From the NCBI GenBank assembly GCA_031425275.1, contig JANPJA010000073.1, positions 1 to 64,000 of the forward strand: a DNA stretch of 64,000 nt. The letters are read 5' to 3'. How positions within the stretch are numbered: the first letter of the stretch is position 1; every line of letters starts with the position of its first letter. This DNA comes from JAIVGV01 sp031425275 (GTDB lineage Bacteria > Acidobacteriota > Blastocatellia > Pyrinomonadales > Pyrinomonadaceae). Of this stretch, positions 25,776-34,548 are shown in pieces. The notes under the pieces are model-generated. The model made no database searches. It saw only the letters and a list, made by a program, of their open reading frames with translations, and was not told the DNA's origin. The position numbers were made by a program, and so were the translations under genes.

Positions 25776-26939
25776 ATGAACGTGACACACCTCGAATGCG
25801 CCGCGTGCGGACTGAGACACGAGGCACGGCGGTTGCAAAACCTTTGCACCGGGTGCGGGAAGCCGCTGCTGGTTCGCTACGACTTGGAGCGCGCCGCCGC
25901 CAATTTGCGGCGCGAGAGTTTACGGGAGAGGCCGTCGAGCTTATGGCGTTACCGAGAATTGCTGCCCGTCGAGCGCGAAGAAAACATCGTCTCGTTCGGC
26001 GAAGGCTGGACGCCGCTCCTGCGGGCCGCGCGGCTGGGCGCGGCGTTAGAGATGCCGCAGCTTTTCATCAAGGACGAGGGGCAGAACCCGACGCAGAGCT
26101 ACAAGGCGCGCGGCATGACGGCGGCCGTCTCGATGGCGAAGGAGTTGGGCGTGCGTAAATTGGCCGTCCCGTCGGCGGGCAACGCGGCGGGCGCGCTCGC
26201 GGCTTACGCGGCGCGGGCCGGGATGGAGGCGCACATCTTCATGCCGCGCGACACGCCGCAGGCGAACGTCGTCGAGTGCGAGCAGACGGGGGCCAACGTC
26301 ACCTTGATCGACGGGCTGATCACCGACTGCGGCGCGGAAGTGGCACGGCGCAAGGACGCGGAAGGCTGGTTCGACGTTTCAACTTTGAAAGAGCCGTACC
26401 GGGTCGAGGGCAAGAAGACGATGGGCTACGAGCTGGCCGAACAATTCGACTGGACGCTCCCCGACGTGATCATCTACCCGACGGGCGGCGGGACGGGACT
26501 GATCGGCATGTGGAAAGCCTTCGACGAGATGGAACAGATGGGCTGGATAAATTCTCACCGGCCGCGGATGGTGACGGTGCAGGCCGCGGGATGCGCGCCG
26601 ATTGTCCGCGCGTTTGAAAAGGGAGAGCGGTTCGCGGAAGAGTTCCCGGACGCGCAAACGACCGCTTCGGGCCTGAGAGTGCCGCGCGCCATCGGCGACT
26701 TCCTCATCCTCGACGCGCTGCGCGAATCCGGGGGCACGGCCGTCGCCGTCACGGACGAGGAACTGCTCGCGGCGGCCGGCGAGATCGGCGCGGCCGAAGG
26801 ATTGTTCGTCGCGCCCGAAGGGGCCGCGTGTCTGCCCGCGCTGAGAAAATTGCTCGACGCCGATCAGGTCGAACGGGGCGAGCGCGTCGTGCTCTTCAAC
26901 ACGGGCGCGGGCGTGAAATATCTGGAGAGCTATGCGTGA
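25776..26939 (+). CDS. thrC: Threonine synthase
   Basis: The protein has 387 residues. The N-terminus has a zinc-ribbon-like CAACG ... CTGCG. The PLP lysine is K110 in NPTQSYKARG, and the phosphate loop is PTGGGTGLIGMW. SAGNAAGALAAYAARAGM is the SxxN substrate loop. It converts O-phosphohomoserine to threonine. ATG 25776 is preferred over the upstream GTG because it starts the conserved domain; AAAGGA lies about 13 bases upstream. Standard thrC has PTGSFKDRG, so the changed GSFKD to QSYKA is a mild variant also seen in related PLP fold II enzymes; a different hydroxy-amino-acid substrate cannot be excluded. Confidence 0.85.
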   Translation: MNVTHLECAACGLRHEARRLQNLCTGCGKPLLVRYDLERAAANLRRESLRERPSSLWRYRELLPVEREENIVSFGEGWTPLLRAARLGAALEMPQLFIKDEGQNPTQSYKARGMTAAVSMAKELGVRKLAVPSAGNAAGALAAYAARAGMEAHIFMPRDTPQANVVECEQTGANVTLIDGLITDCGAEVARRKDAEGWFDVSTLKEPYRVEGKKTMGYELAEQFDWTLPDVIIYPTGGGTGLIGMWKAFDEMEQMGWINSHRPRMVTVQAAGCAPIVRAFEKGERFAEEFPDAQTTASGLRVPRAIGDFLILDALRESGGTAVAVTDEELLAAAGEIGAAEGLFVAPEGAACLPALRKLLDADQVERGERVVLFNTGAGVKYLESYA

Positions 26940-27085
26940 GCCGGCGAAGCGGAGCGGCAAACAAATTAAGCGGGTGCGAACCCCCGGCGGTGTAGATGAA
27001 GCACGCATCATAAAGATGCGAAGTGGGATGCGAAGTTGGCGCGGGCGAAAAACTGAGCCGCGCGTCATGGACGAAGGAACTAAAC

Positions 27086-28501
27086 ATGAAGGCTGTCGCG
27101 GAGAGTTACGAGATGAAACGTCGTTTGCCCACGGGGCTGTTGTTGTTGCAGGCGTCGGTGGTGCTGCTGGTCGTGCTGCTCGCGGCCTACTCGGTGGCGC
27201 GCGGACAGGGCGCGGCGGTGGCGGCGGCGACCGCGAGGAGCGCGCGGCCGGGGGCGGAGACTGCCGTCGCGTCCGATCAGGCGCACTTCGACCGCCTGCG
27301 CGCGGAGGGGTTCGCGGCCCTGTACGGCCTCGACTACGACGCGGCGCAGGCCAAGTTTAAAGAGCTGACGCGCGCCTTCCCCGACCACCCGGCGGGCTGG
27401 CAGTTTCAGGCCGCGAGCCTGTGGCTCAAGACCCTCAACGGGTCGCGCCGGTTGCAGTCGAATTTGTATAACGACGATCAGTTTTACGAGGGCGCGGAGG
27501 ACAAGACCGACCCGAAGATCGTCGCCGAGTTTAAGGAGTTGACCCGCAACGCCAAGCTGCTCGCGGAGGCGCGGCTGCGGAAGAACAAGAAGGACGTGGA
27601 AGCCCTCTACTACCTCGGCGCGACGCAGGGGCTGAAGGCCGCGTTCGCCGGGGCGGTCGAGCGCCGCTTCATGGGCGCGCTGCGCGACGGCAAGGACGCG
27701 GTCGATCTGCACGAGCACGCCGTCAAGCTCGACCCGACCTTTCACGACGCGCGCCTGTCCATCGGGATGTACGACTACATCGTCGGCGGATTGCCCCGCC
27801 CCGTGAAGCTGATCGTTGACGTGTTCGGGCGCGGCGGGTCGAAGAAGCGGGGTCTGGCGACGCTCGAACAGGTGGCGCGCGAGGGCCGCTGGGCGCAAGA
27901 CGACGCGCGCGTGATGCTCATCCCGCTCTACAAGCGCGAGCGCCGCTTCGGTGACGCCGCCCGCGTCACGCGCGAGCTGGCCGCGAAGTACCCGACCAAC
28001 CACCTCTTCAAACTGGAGACGGCCGACGCGCTCGTCTCGCAGGCCGCCGAGTTGCGCGCGACGAACGCGGCCGAGGCCGAGAAGATCGAGCGCGAGGCGT
28101 TCGCGGTCTTCGAGTCGCTCTTGAAAGAGCGCGGCACGTCGGCCGCGCGGCAGGCCGATCAAATTCACTATCAGTACGCGATGGCATTGGAGAACGCAGA
28201 TCAGTACGAGCCGGCGGCGAAGGAGTATCTGGCTTCGGCCAGCGCGCCGAACGCCGACGCGGGGCTGGCGACGATGGCGCGGCTGCGCGCGGCGCAATCC
28301 TTCGATGTGGCGGGCAAGCGCGCCGAGGCCGTCGCGCAGTACAAGGCCGTGCTGGCGCGGCCCGACCTTTACAAGTCGCACGAGGCGGCGGGGCGCGGTT
28401 TGAAAACCCCGTTCCGCAAGTCGGACAGGAAACGCGCGGCCGACCGGGAAGTGGACGCGGACGAACAGACGGGGGCGAACAAGGCAAACGATGTGCAATA
28501 A
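27086..28501 (+). CDS. Exported or membrane-anchored TPR-like protein
   Basis: The protein has 471 residues. One hydrophobic segment (about 15-40, LLLLQASVVLLVVLLAAYSV) acts as signal or anchor. A helical-repeat domain follows with TPR-like pairs: FAALYGLDYDAAQAKFKELT, EALYYLGATQGLKAAFAG and YQYAMALENADQYEPAAKEY. The tail is Lys/Arg/Asp-rich. ATG 27086 has AAGGA eight bases upstream. The specific function is unknown; the fold suggests a protein-binding role at the periplasmic face. The stop overlaps the next gene start by 11 bases, so both are translated from one message. Confidence 0.82.
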   Translation: MKAVAESYEMKRRLPTGLLLLQASVVLLVVLLAAYSVARGQGAAVAAATARSARPGAETAVASDQAHFDRLRAEGFAALYGLDYDAAQAKFKELTRAFPDHPAGWQFQAASLWLKTLNGSRRLQSNLYNDDQFYEGAEDKTDPKIVAEFKELTRNAKLLAEARLRKNKKDVEALYYLGATQGLKAAFAGAVERRFMGALRDGKDAVDLHEHAVKLDPTFHDARLSIGMYDYIVGGLPRPVKLIVDVFGRGGSKKRGLATLEQVAREGRWAQDDARVMLIPLYKRERRFGDAARVTRELAAKYPTNHLFKLETADALVSQAAELRATNAAEAEKIEREAFAVFESLLKERGTSAARQADQIHYQYAMALENADQYEPAAKEYLASASAPNADAGLATMARLRAAQSFDVAGKRAEAVAQYKAVLARPDLYKSHEAAGRGLKTPFRKSDRKRAADREVDADEQTGANKANDVQ

Positions 28502-29906
28502 CTTAACGGACACGGGGACGACAACACGCGCCGCGGCCGCGCGCGCCGGACAAGTCGCGGCCGCGGCGGACGACGACGACGCGGCGGCTCACACGTCGGT
28601 CGCGTCGCGCCCGGAAAACCACGCGGCGCGAATCGCGGCGGTCGCGGGTCAGACCCGCCGGCGGCGGCTGCTGCTGTGCCTCGACGGCGTGCCGCTCGAA
28701 GTGATCCGCGCGGCCAAGACGCGCGGACTCTTCGCTAATTTCGGCGAGCCTTCCGCCTTGCTCTCGCCGTTCCCGACGCTGACCAACGTCGCGCTCTCGG
28801 CGATGCTCGGCGCGACCGCGCCGCTCGGCTACGAGAGCCTCTACTTCGACAAGGACTGCGGCGAGCTGCGCGGCGGCATCAAGAAGTACATCGGCCGGCG
28901 CACGCCCGACAAAGTGCCTTCGTCCTACATGGACGAACTCGATTATCAGGAGCCGCTGCCGTTCGAGTTCCTCGTTTACGTCGCGCCCGACGCCGTCTGG
29001 CAGGCCGACATGCGCCGCTTCCGCGAACGCTTCCGCCGCGCGCCGCAGGGCCGCGACTTCTTCGCCTTCCTCAAGGGCACGGACGGCCTGCTCCACATCC
29101 GCGGCCCGCGCAAGCTGCAAGTGGCTTTGGAGTCGTTAGACAAAATCCTGCGCGAGCTACAGGCGTGGTGCGGCGACGAGACGGAGATCGTCCTCTTCTC
29201 CGACCACGGCATGAACCTCGAAGAGAACCGCCGCATCAACTTGCAGACGCAACTGCGCGCGGGCGGCTTCCACGTGACGGATCGTTTTCGCGGGAGCGAA
29301 CGCGGCGCGCGGCGCGCGGTCGCCGCCCCCGCCTTCGGCCTCTGCGGCTACGCGGCCCTCTATTGCTCGGACGAGACCGACCCGGTGGAAGTCTCCGCCG
29401 CACTCTCCGCGCTCGAAGGCGTTGACTTCAGCCTCTACCGCGAGGGCGCGTCGGCGGTCGTGGTGCGCGGCGCGCGCGGCGCGGCCCGCATCACGCGCGC
29501 GGGGAATGGGGGCGGCCCGCGCTACAGTTACGAAACTTTGAGCGGCGACCCGCTCGCGCTCGCGCCAGTGCGCCAGTCGCTTGTCGAGGCGGGCGAACTG
29601 GACGCCTCCGGGTTCGCGTCCGACGCCGCGTGGCTCGCGCGCACTGGCGCGCACGAATACCCGGACGCGCTCGCCAACCTCTTCAACTCGCTCCAGTCCC
29701 CGCGCGTCCAGCACACGGCCGACGTGCTGGTCAGTTGCCGCGACGGCTACTACTACGGCATGTCCTTCTTCAGTCGCTTCGTCCGCCTCCTCGCCACGCA
29801 CGGCAACGCCTCGTGCGCGAGCACGAACGCCTTTTTGATGAGTACCCACCGCGACTTCCCCGCGCACGTCCGCGCCGACGACGCGCAGCCGTTCCTGCGC
29901 GGCTAA
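28491..29906 (+). CDS. Alkaline-phosphatase superfamily protein (phosphodiesterase/nucleotide pyrophosphatase-like)
   Basis: The protein has 471 residues. After a 55-residue Ala/Thr-rich leader come LLLCLDGVPLEVI (first metal aspartate), SPFPTLTNVALSAML (the TLTN position of the nucleophilic threonine), VLFSDHGMNLEENRRI (metal-binding Asp-His) and RLLATHGNAS (late histidine). This is the motif order of type I phosphodiesterase/pyrophosphatase-like members of the alkaline phosphatase superfamily. There is no signal peptide. The substrate is unknown. It overlaps the TPR gene by 11 bases. Confidence 0.8.
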   Translation: MCNNLTDTGTTTRAAAARAGQVAAAADDDDAAAHTSVASRPENHAARIAAVAGQTRRRRLLLCLDGVPLEVIRAAKTRGLFANFGEPSALLSPFPTLTNVALSAMLGATAPLGYESLYFDKDCGELRGGIKKYIGRRTPDKVPSSYMDELDYQEPLPFEFLVYVAPDAVWQADMRRFRERFRRAPQGRDFFAFLKGTDGLLHIRGPRKLQVALESLDKILRELQAWCGDETEIVLFSDHGMNLEENRRINLQTQLRAGGFHVTDRFRGSERGARRAVAAPAFGLCGYAALYCSDETDPVEVSAALSALEGVDFSLYREGASAVVVRGARGAARITRAGNGGGPRYSYETLSGDPLALAPVRQSLVEAGELDASGFASDAAWLARTGAHEYPDALANLFNSLQSPRVQHTADVLVSCRDGYYYGMSFFSRFVRLLATHGNASCASTNAFLMSTHRDFPAHVRADDAQPFLRG

Positions 29907-29936
29907 AGTGCGCGCGCCCGGCCCGGCCCTTTTTCG

Positions 29937-29965
29937 TTGTCGCGCGGCGGCGCTTCTGTCACAAT
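29937..29965 (+). promoter_or_regulatory. Candidate promoter of the small exported-protein gene
   Basis: -35 TTGTCG (29937-29942), a 17-base spacer and -10 CACAAT (29960-29965) lie 42 bases before ATG 30008, which has its own GAAAGGAG ribosome site. Confidence 0.45.
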
Positions 29966-30007
29966 GCCGCCGCCCTCGCCCCCACCCGAAAGGAGACCGC
30001 CAGCCTC

Positions 30008-30385
30008 ATGCACAAACTCAACGTGCTCCGCCTCGCCAAACTCACTTTGGCGCTACTCTTTTGTTCGAGTCTCGTCGTCGGAACTGACTGGACGGTCGCG
30101 CCCTCGGCCGCGCCCCCCGCGCCGCAGTCCGAGTGCAACGGCGCGGCTAAGGATTGTAAGTGGCCGGTGAAGTTCATAGGCGAGAAGAACGGCTGCTCCT
30201 GCTTCGCCTGCGAGTACGGCAAACCGACTCAGCGCGTGATTTGTACGAAGAGTGATGAGGATAAACGGACGCTGAGGAAATTGGAGCTGGAAAGAACGGC
30301 CCCGCGCGACAACCCGGCCCCGCGAGTAAAGCGCGGGCGGCCGGGCGCGAAGGCGATGGCCGGGGCGGCATCTTACTTGGGCTGA
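30008..30385 (+). CDS. Small exported cysteine-containing protein, unknown function
   Basis: The protein has 125 residues. A signal-like N-terminus (MHKLNVLRLAKLTLALLF) is followed by a segment with clustered cysteines (SECNGAAKDCKWPVKF and KNGCSCFACEYGK) and a basic, proline-containing tail. The paired cysteines suggest disulfides or metal binding outside the cytoplasm. ATG 30008 is supported by GAAAGGAG at 29989-29996. It overlaps the convergent gene at 30373 by 13 bases. The family was not recognised. Confidence 0.65.
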   Translation: MHKLNVLRLAKLTLALLFCSSLVVGTDWTVAPSAAPPAPQSECNGAAKDCKWPVKFIGEKNGCSCFACEYGKPTQRVICTKSDEDKRTLRKLELERTAPRDNPAPRVKRGRPGAKAMAGAASYLG

Positions 30386-30942
30386 TCGCCCGATCCCAGC
30401 ACCATCTTACTCAGCTCGTTCACCTTCAACTCGTCTTTCATGTGGACGTGCGCGGTCGCGATCCGCTCGGCGACCCGCTTCTTCACAGCCTCGTCTTCGG
30501 CTTGCATCATCATCACATTGATGCCCGCCTCCCAGAGATCGGAAAGGCTAGTCTCAACTTTGTCGCTGATGTAGAGCGCGTTGCTCTGCCGGAAGAGATG
30601 AAGGCTTTCGAGGCTGTCGGCGGCCTTCTTCCCGTTTCGCTCCTGCGTGAGAGCTTGCTGCATCGTTGCGATCTCTTTACAGGTGGCCTCGTAAACGGTC
30701 AACTGCCGTTTAAAGACTTCTTCGGACAGGGCCAGCCGCATCTGGATCATGCGGTTGTTCTTCTCGACCGTCTGCTCGATGTCTTTCTGGGTGCTCCAAA
30801 TGCCGAAGCCGATCAGGGCCGTGACGAGACTCGGCAGTAAGATTTTCGCGACTTCTCCGAACCAGCCGAAGCCGCCGCGCTCGGATTGCCCCTCGCGTTT
30901 GGCCCCGCCGCTCGGGGCGGAATTGTTCATTTCGGTGTTCAT
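30373..30942 (-). CDS. Single-pass membrane protein with helical tail, unknown function
   Basis: The protein has 189 residues. One transmembrane helix (about 34-50, LLPSLVTALIGFGIWS) is followed by a mostly helical, charged domain (EQTVEKNNRMIQMRLALSEE) likely to form coiled coil. Base composition is noticeably lower in GC than its neighbours, which suggests acquisition. ATG 30942 has GTGGAGGAACTACC upstream, a good ribosome site. The family was not recognised. The stop overlaps the convergent small cysteine-containing gene. Confidence 0.7.
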   Translation of the reverse strand: MNTEMNNSAPSGGAKREGQSERGGFGWFGEVAKILLPSLVTALIGFGIWSTQKDIEQTVEKNNRMIQMRLALSEEVFKRQLTVYEATCKEIATMQQALTQERNGKKAADSLESLHLFRQSNALYISDKVETSLSDLWEAGINVMMMQAEDEAVKKRVAERIATAHVHMKDELKVNELSKMVLGSGDQPK

Positions 30943-31091
30943 GGTAGTTCCTCCACGTTGAGTGTCGGGCGGCGAGGTTGCGCCCCGTGGTAAGTGGTGG
31001 ACGCTTGCAGGGTGGCGCGGCGTGCGCCTCTTGAGGCGTCGAGCGCGCGTATCATACTGATCATCACGCGCGCGCGCAATCCTTTTTACCC

Positions 31092-31121
31092 TTGACCGCC
31101 CGCGGGCCGCGCACGTACAAA
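31092..31121 (+). promoter_or_regulatory. Promoter of the ABC ATPase gene (near-leaderless)
   Basis: -35 TTGACC (31092-31097), an 18-base spacer and -10 TACAAA (31116-31121) end 6 bases before the GTG start at 31128. This placement supports GTG 31128 over the upstream TTG at 31092, which lies in the -35 box. Confidence 0.45.
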
Positions 31122-31127
31122 GGCGGG

Positions 31128-31943
31128 GTGATAAACGATTCGCCCGAGCAGTCGCCCGCCGTCGAAACCTTCAACCTCGTCCGCCGTTTCGGCGAGTTCG
31201 TCGCCGTCGATCAGGTCAACCTGCGGGTGGAGCGCGGGCAGTTCTTCGGGTTCCTCGGGCCGAACGGGGCGGGGAAGTCCACGACCATCAAGATGCTGAC
31301 GGGGCTGCTCGCGCCGACCGGGGGCGAGGCGCGCGTGCTGGGCCGCGACATCGCGCGCGAGCCTTTGGAGGTGAAGCGGCGGATCGGGGTCGTGCCGGAG
31401 GATTTGAATTTGTTCGAGCGGCTGACGGGCGCGGAGATGCTGGGGTTCACGGGGCGCATGTACGGCCTGACGCGCGAGGAGACCGGGGAGCGCGCGCGCG
31501 AGCTGCTGGCGTTGATGGAGCTGGACGGGGAGCCGCGCAAGCTCGTCGTCGAGTATTCGCACGGGATGAAGAAGAAGCTCAGCTTGGCGTGCGCGCTGAT
31601 CCACCGGCCGGAAGCCCTGTTTTTAGACGAGCCGTTCGAGGGCGTGGACGCGGTCGCGTCGCGCACGCTCAAGGACTTGCTCTTGAAGTTGACGGCGCGC
31701 GGCCTGACGGTCTTTCTCACGTCGCACGTGTTGGAGATCGTCGAGCGGCTCTGCACGCACATCGGGATCATCGCCGGGGGCCGGCTCGTCACGGCGGGCG
31801 CGCTCGACGAGCTGCGGCGCGGCATCGAGGTCGGGGCGGGCGACGGCGACGGAGGGCGCGGCCCCGTCTCGCTCGAAGACTATTTCATCCGCGTCGTCGG
31901 CGGCGCGCGGCCGGCGGGCGAGGACGCGCTGTCTTGGCTTTGA
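31128..31943 (+). CDS. ABC transporter ATP-binding protein (ABC-2/drug or Na+ export type)
   Basis: The protein has 271 residues. Walker A is GPNGAGKST, Q-loop region GVVPEDLNLFERLT, signature EYSHGMKKKLSLA, Walker B ALFLDEPFEGVDA and switch FLTSHV. This fits the CcmA/DrrA/NatA group, which pairs with ABC-2 permeases. No permease gene lies nearby on the same strand, so the partner is encoded elsewhere. The C-terminus is extended and Gly-rich. The GTG at 31128 is chosen from promoter position and an AAAGGCGGG-like site. A strong terminator follows at 31978-32014. Confidence 0.88.
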   Translation: MINDSPEQSPAVETFNLVRRFGEFVAVDQVNLRVERGQFFGFLGPNGAGKSTTIKMLTGLLAPTGGEARVLGRDIAREPLEVKRRIGVVPEDLNLFERLTGAEMLGFTGRMYGLTREETGERARELLALMELDGEPRKLVVEYSHGMKKKLSLACALIHRPEALFLDEPFEGVDAVASRTLKDLLLKLTARGLTVFLTSHVLEIVERLCTHIGIIAGGRLVTAGALDELRRGIEVGAGDGDGGRGPVSLEDYFIRVVGGARPAGEDALSWL

Positions 31944-31977
31944 AGGACAAGTAGAAACTGGGGAAGGCGGGAAAGTG

Positions 31978-32014
31978 AAAGCCCGGCCACTCGCGTTCGA
32001 GTGGCCGGGCTTTT
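31978..32014. terminator. Bidirectional rho-independent terminator
   Basis: A perfect 13-bp stem GCCCGGCCACTCG (31981-31993) with CGAGTGGCCGGGC (31998-32010) and a 4-base loop is preceded by AAA and followed by TTTT. It ends the ABC ATPase gene (stop 31943) and the convergent lamin-tail protein gene (stop 32044). Confidence 0.92.
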
Positions 32015-32043
32015 CGTCAACAGCCTTAACCGCCGGCTGCTGC

Positions 32044-34326
32044 TTATTTGGCGCGCGTCGTGGAGGACGTGCGGGCGGACTTATACACGGAGCCGGCCGA
32101 GGCCGAGGCGGCGGCTGGGGCGGCCGGCAGCGGCTCGTCGGCCGCGGCCTCGATGTTGATGAAGAAGCGGAAGTTGCCCGTCTGCTCGACTCCGAGGCGG
32201 AACTCGATGTTGACGGAGGCGTTGGGCGCGAGCGGCGTCCCCGGCGTGACGGACGCGACGGCGATGCTCGTGTTGAGACCGCCGCCGAGCGGCTGCGACG
32301 GCCCGTAGGGCGGCGCGTCGCCCGCCAGATGATCCTCGACCGTCAGGGCGCGCAGCGAGGCCGTGGCGCCCGTGCCGAGGTTGACGGAGCGCGCCGTGGA
32401 GTCGAGCACGCGCAAATCGGCCGTCCCCGCGGGCGCGGGCCGCGTCGTGATATCGACGACGCGGAAGCGGAGTTGCGTGATGGGCACGCTCAGGCGGTTG
32501 GTGAACTTGCGCCGGATGAGCAGCACGCCGTTCGCGCCGTTGGCCCCGCCGCCGGGGTCTGAGGTTGCGCGCACGCGCGCGCAGGCCGTCGCGGGACTGC
32601 TGCTCTGCCCCGTGCAGGTCGGGTCGATGTAGTTAGACTTCACCGTCGCGTTGCGCAGGATGGGGCTCGACAAATTTTCGGGGCCGGGCGCGCCGAGCAC
32701 CGACTGCACGCCGCCCGGCGCACCGCCGTCGGTCGAGACGAAGACGAAGTTGGCGACGTTGTCGTCGGAGTCGAACGGGGTGCCGAAGTTGAGCCGGCGG
32801 ACGAAGCTGTACTCGCCGGGGTTGTTGCCGATGGGCGGCAGCCCCGCGCCCTCGCGGTAGAGCGGGGCCACGGTGGAGAAGCCCGCCGCGTCGAGCCGCT
32901 TGGTCAGCGCGTCGGCCGCGTTCGCCGGATCGACGGCCTGCGTGTTGAAGAGGGCGACGCCCGTGTCGCTGGCGATCTCGTTGTCGAAGAAGAAGTCGTC
33001 GCCGGGCGCGTAGAGGTAGAGGGAGCTGTAGCCGCCGCCGGAGACGAGGAAGTGGCGGCGCGCGGGGATGACCGTCCCGTTGGGCAGCACGTAGGAGTTG
33101 TCGGGCGTCAACAGCAGCCAGCCCGACGAGCCGTCCGAGGTGTTGACGACGATGGTCGAGGCGGTGTTGTTGTAAAGCTCGACGAACTCGTCGTTAATCT
33201 GCACGGCCTGCGGCCCGCGGAAGCGGAACTCGCTGACCAGCATGTCGCGCGGCGCGACGGCCGGCGTGCGCACGAAGTTGACGATCTTCGGGCCGTTGAA
33301 CTGCGGGCCGAGCGAGCCGTCGGGGCTGAAGGTGCGCTGCTGCGGGTAGTAGAGCGAGCTGGCCTGATCGGCGACCGAGATGGTGTACTGGTCGTTGAAA
33401 TTAAGGTTGTCGAAGCTGTAGGTTCCGTCGGGGCCGGTGACGACGGTCGCCGTCGTGGGCGGGACGGGAGTCGGCGAGGGCGCGGGCGACGGGAAGGTCT
33501 GCGTCGTCAGGCTGACGGTGACGCCCGAGAGCGGGCGCAGCTCCGTGTCGGTGACGCGGCCCTGAATGAACGGCGCGTCGGGCGTGCCGACGAACGAGAG
33601 CGCCATGCCGGGGCGGACGCCGCCGGCGATGACGCCGCCGCAGGGCGAGCTGACCTGCGTGAAGCGGCCGCCCGACCCCAGAGAGCCGCGCTGCGAGCCG
33701 ATGGCCGGCAGGGTCGTCCCGTCGCCGGGCGCGGACGTGCCGCTGCCCGACACCGTCCCGTAGATGATGTCGAACTTCTGGCCGACCGGTCCCGCCCCTT
33801 CGTAGAGACGAATCTGGAAGTTCAAACTGCCCGGCGTGCTGAAGTCGAAGGAGGCCCGCCACTCGATGTTGAAGATGCGGTCGGGGGCCGTCCCCGACAC
33901 GGACGTGTAGATGCCCTCGCCGGGGCCGTTCGTCTGAATGTCGGTGAAGAACGGCGCGATGACGTTGTTGAGCGGGGTCAGGGGGAAGCAGACGCTGACC
34001 GGGAACCCGTAGCCGTTGTTGGCGCTCGAAAACTGGAGGTTGCCGTTCGTGCTGACGAAGGCGGTCGAGTTGGCCGGGAACGTCTGATCGTAAAAATTGA
34101 AATCGAAGGGGAGGGCGACCGGGCCGACGCAGTCGTTGTTGGGCGACTGGGCGTCGGCGCAAGTGGGCGTCGCGACCTCGGCGAAGTTATCGCCGGCGAC
34201 GATGCCGGCGCCCGTCGTTTGGACGACCCGATAGTTGTTCTGCGCCTGCGCGCTCGACGCAGAGAGCAGGGCGCAGAGCGCGAGCGAGAGGACGAAACCG
34301 GGCGTGAAATTAATGGCGGAACGCAT
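32044..34326 (-). CDS. Secreted multi-domain protein with lamin-tail-like and carboxypeptidase-regulatory-like domains
   Basis: The protein has 760 residues. A signal peptide (about 1-29, ending SSAQAQ) precedes an N-terminal beta domain with FVSTNGNLQFSS and VIAPFFTDIQ, a nidogen-like layout. A carboxypeptidase-regulatory-like repeat follows (about 255-330, IQGRVTDTELRPLSGVTVSL and GPDGTYSFDNL), with a PSPAPSPTPVP linker inside. A lamin-tail-like domain (about 360-460, LVSEFRFRGPQAVQINDEFVEL) and an Ig-like C-terminus with LRVLDSTARSVNLG complete it. It is probably a cell-surface adhesive or structural protein; no catalytic site is seen. ATG 34326 fits the AAGGAGAG site better than the GTG at 34332. 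Confidence 0.82.
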   Translation of the reverse strand: MRSAINFTPGFVLSLALCALLSASSAQAQNNYRVVQTTGAGIVAGDNFAEVATPTCADAQSPNNDCVGPVALPFDFNFYDQTFPANSTAFVSTNGNLQFSSANNGYGFPVSVCFPLTPLNNVIAPFFTDIQTNGPGEGIYTSVSGTAPDRIFNIEWRASFDFSTPGSLNFQIRLYEGAGPVGQKFDIIYGTVSGSGTSAPGDGTTLPAIGSQRGSLGSGGRFTQVSSPCGGVIAGGVRPGMALSFVGTPDAPFIQGRVTDTELRPLSGVTVSLTTQTFPSPAPSPTPVPPTTATVVTGPDGTYSFDNLNFNDQYTISVADQASSLYYPQQRTFSPDGSLGPQFNGPKIVNFVRTPAVAPRDMLVSEFRFRGPQAVQINDEFVELYNNTASTIVVNTSDGSSGWLLLTPDNSYVLPNGTVIPARRHFLVSGGGYSSLYLYAPGDDFFFDNEIASDTGVALFNTQAVDPANAADALTKRLDAAGFSTVAPLYREGAGLPPIGNNPGEYSFVRRLNFGTPFDSDDNVANFVFVSTDGGAPGGVQSVLGAPGPENLSSPILRNATVKSNYIDPTCTGQSSSPATACARVRATSDPGGGANGANGVLLIRRKFTNRLSVPITQLRFRVVDITTRPAPAGTADLRVLDSTARSVNLGTGATASLRALTVEDHLAGDAPPYGPSQPLGGGLNTSIAVASVTPGTPLAPNASVNIEFRLGVEQTGNFRFFINIEAAADEPLPAAPAAASASAGSVYKSARTSSTTRAK

Positions 34327-34480
34327 CGACACTTCTCTCCTTGAAAATTATGACCGAGGAAACGGGGCCGGGCGGCCCGACATGATTTTAGGGAAGTCCC
34401 CTGAACAAAACTGCGTCGGCAGAAAGGGTCGGGTGGGGGTGTGAAAAAATTAACACAGGGATAGGGCAGTGACAAGCGAC

Positions 34481-34522
34481 GGGCGGCGGGAAGGCGACAT
34501 TTCTTTCGCCCTCCCGCCGCCC
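34481..34522. terminator. Stem-loop downstream of the deoxyhypusine-synthase-like gene
   Basis: A 17-bp stem with one wobble mismatch, 34481-34497 (GGGCGGCGGGAAGGCGA) with 34506-34522, has an 8-base loop. It lies 27 bases after the stop at 34549 on the minus strand. No T-run follows, so termination is likely but not certain. Confidence 0.5.
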
Positions 34523-34548
34523 GCCGCCCGCCCGGATAGTCAGCGCCT

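Noticed and set aside
26940..27085. Structured RNA between threonine synthase and the TPR gene
   Set aside because: Repeated GATGCGAAGT-like words are present, but no conserved RNA fold could be recognised.
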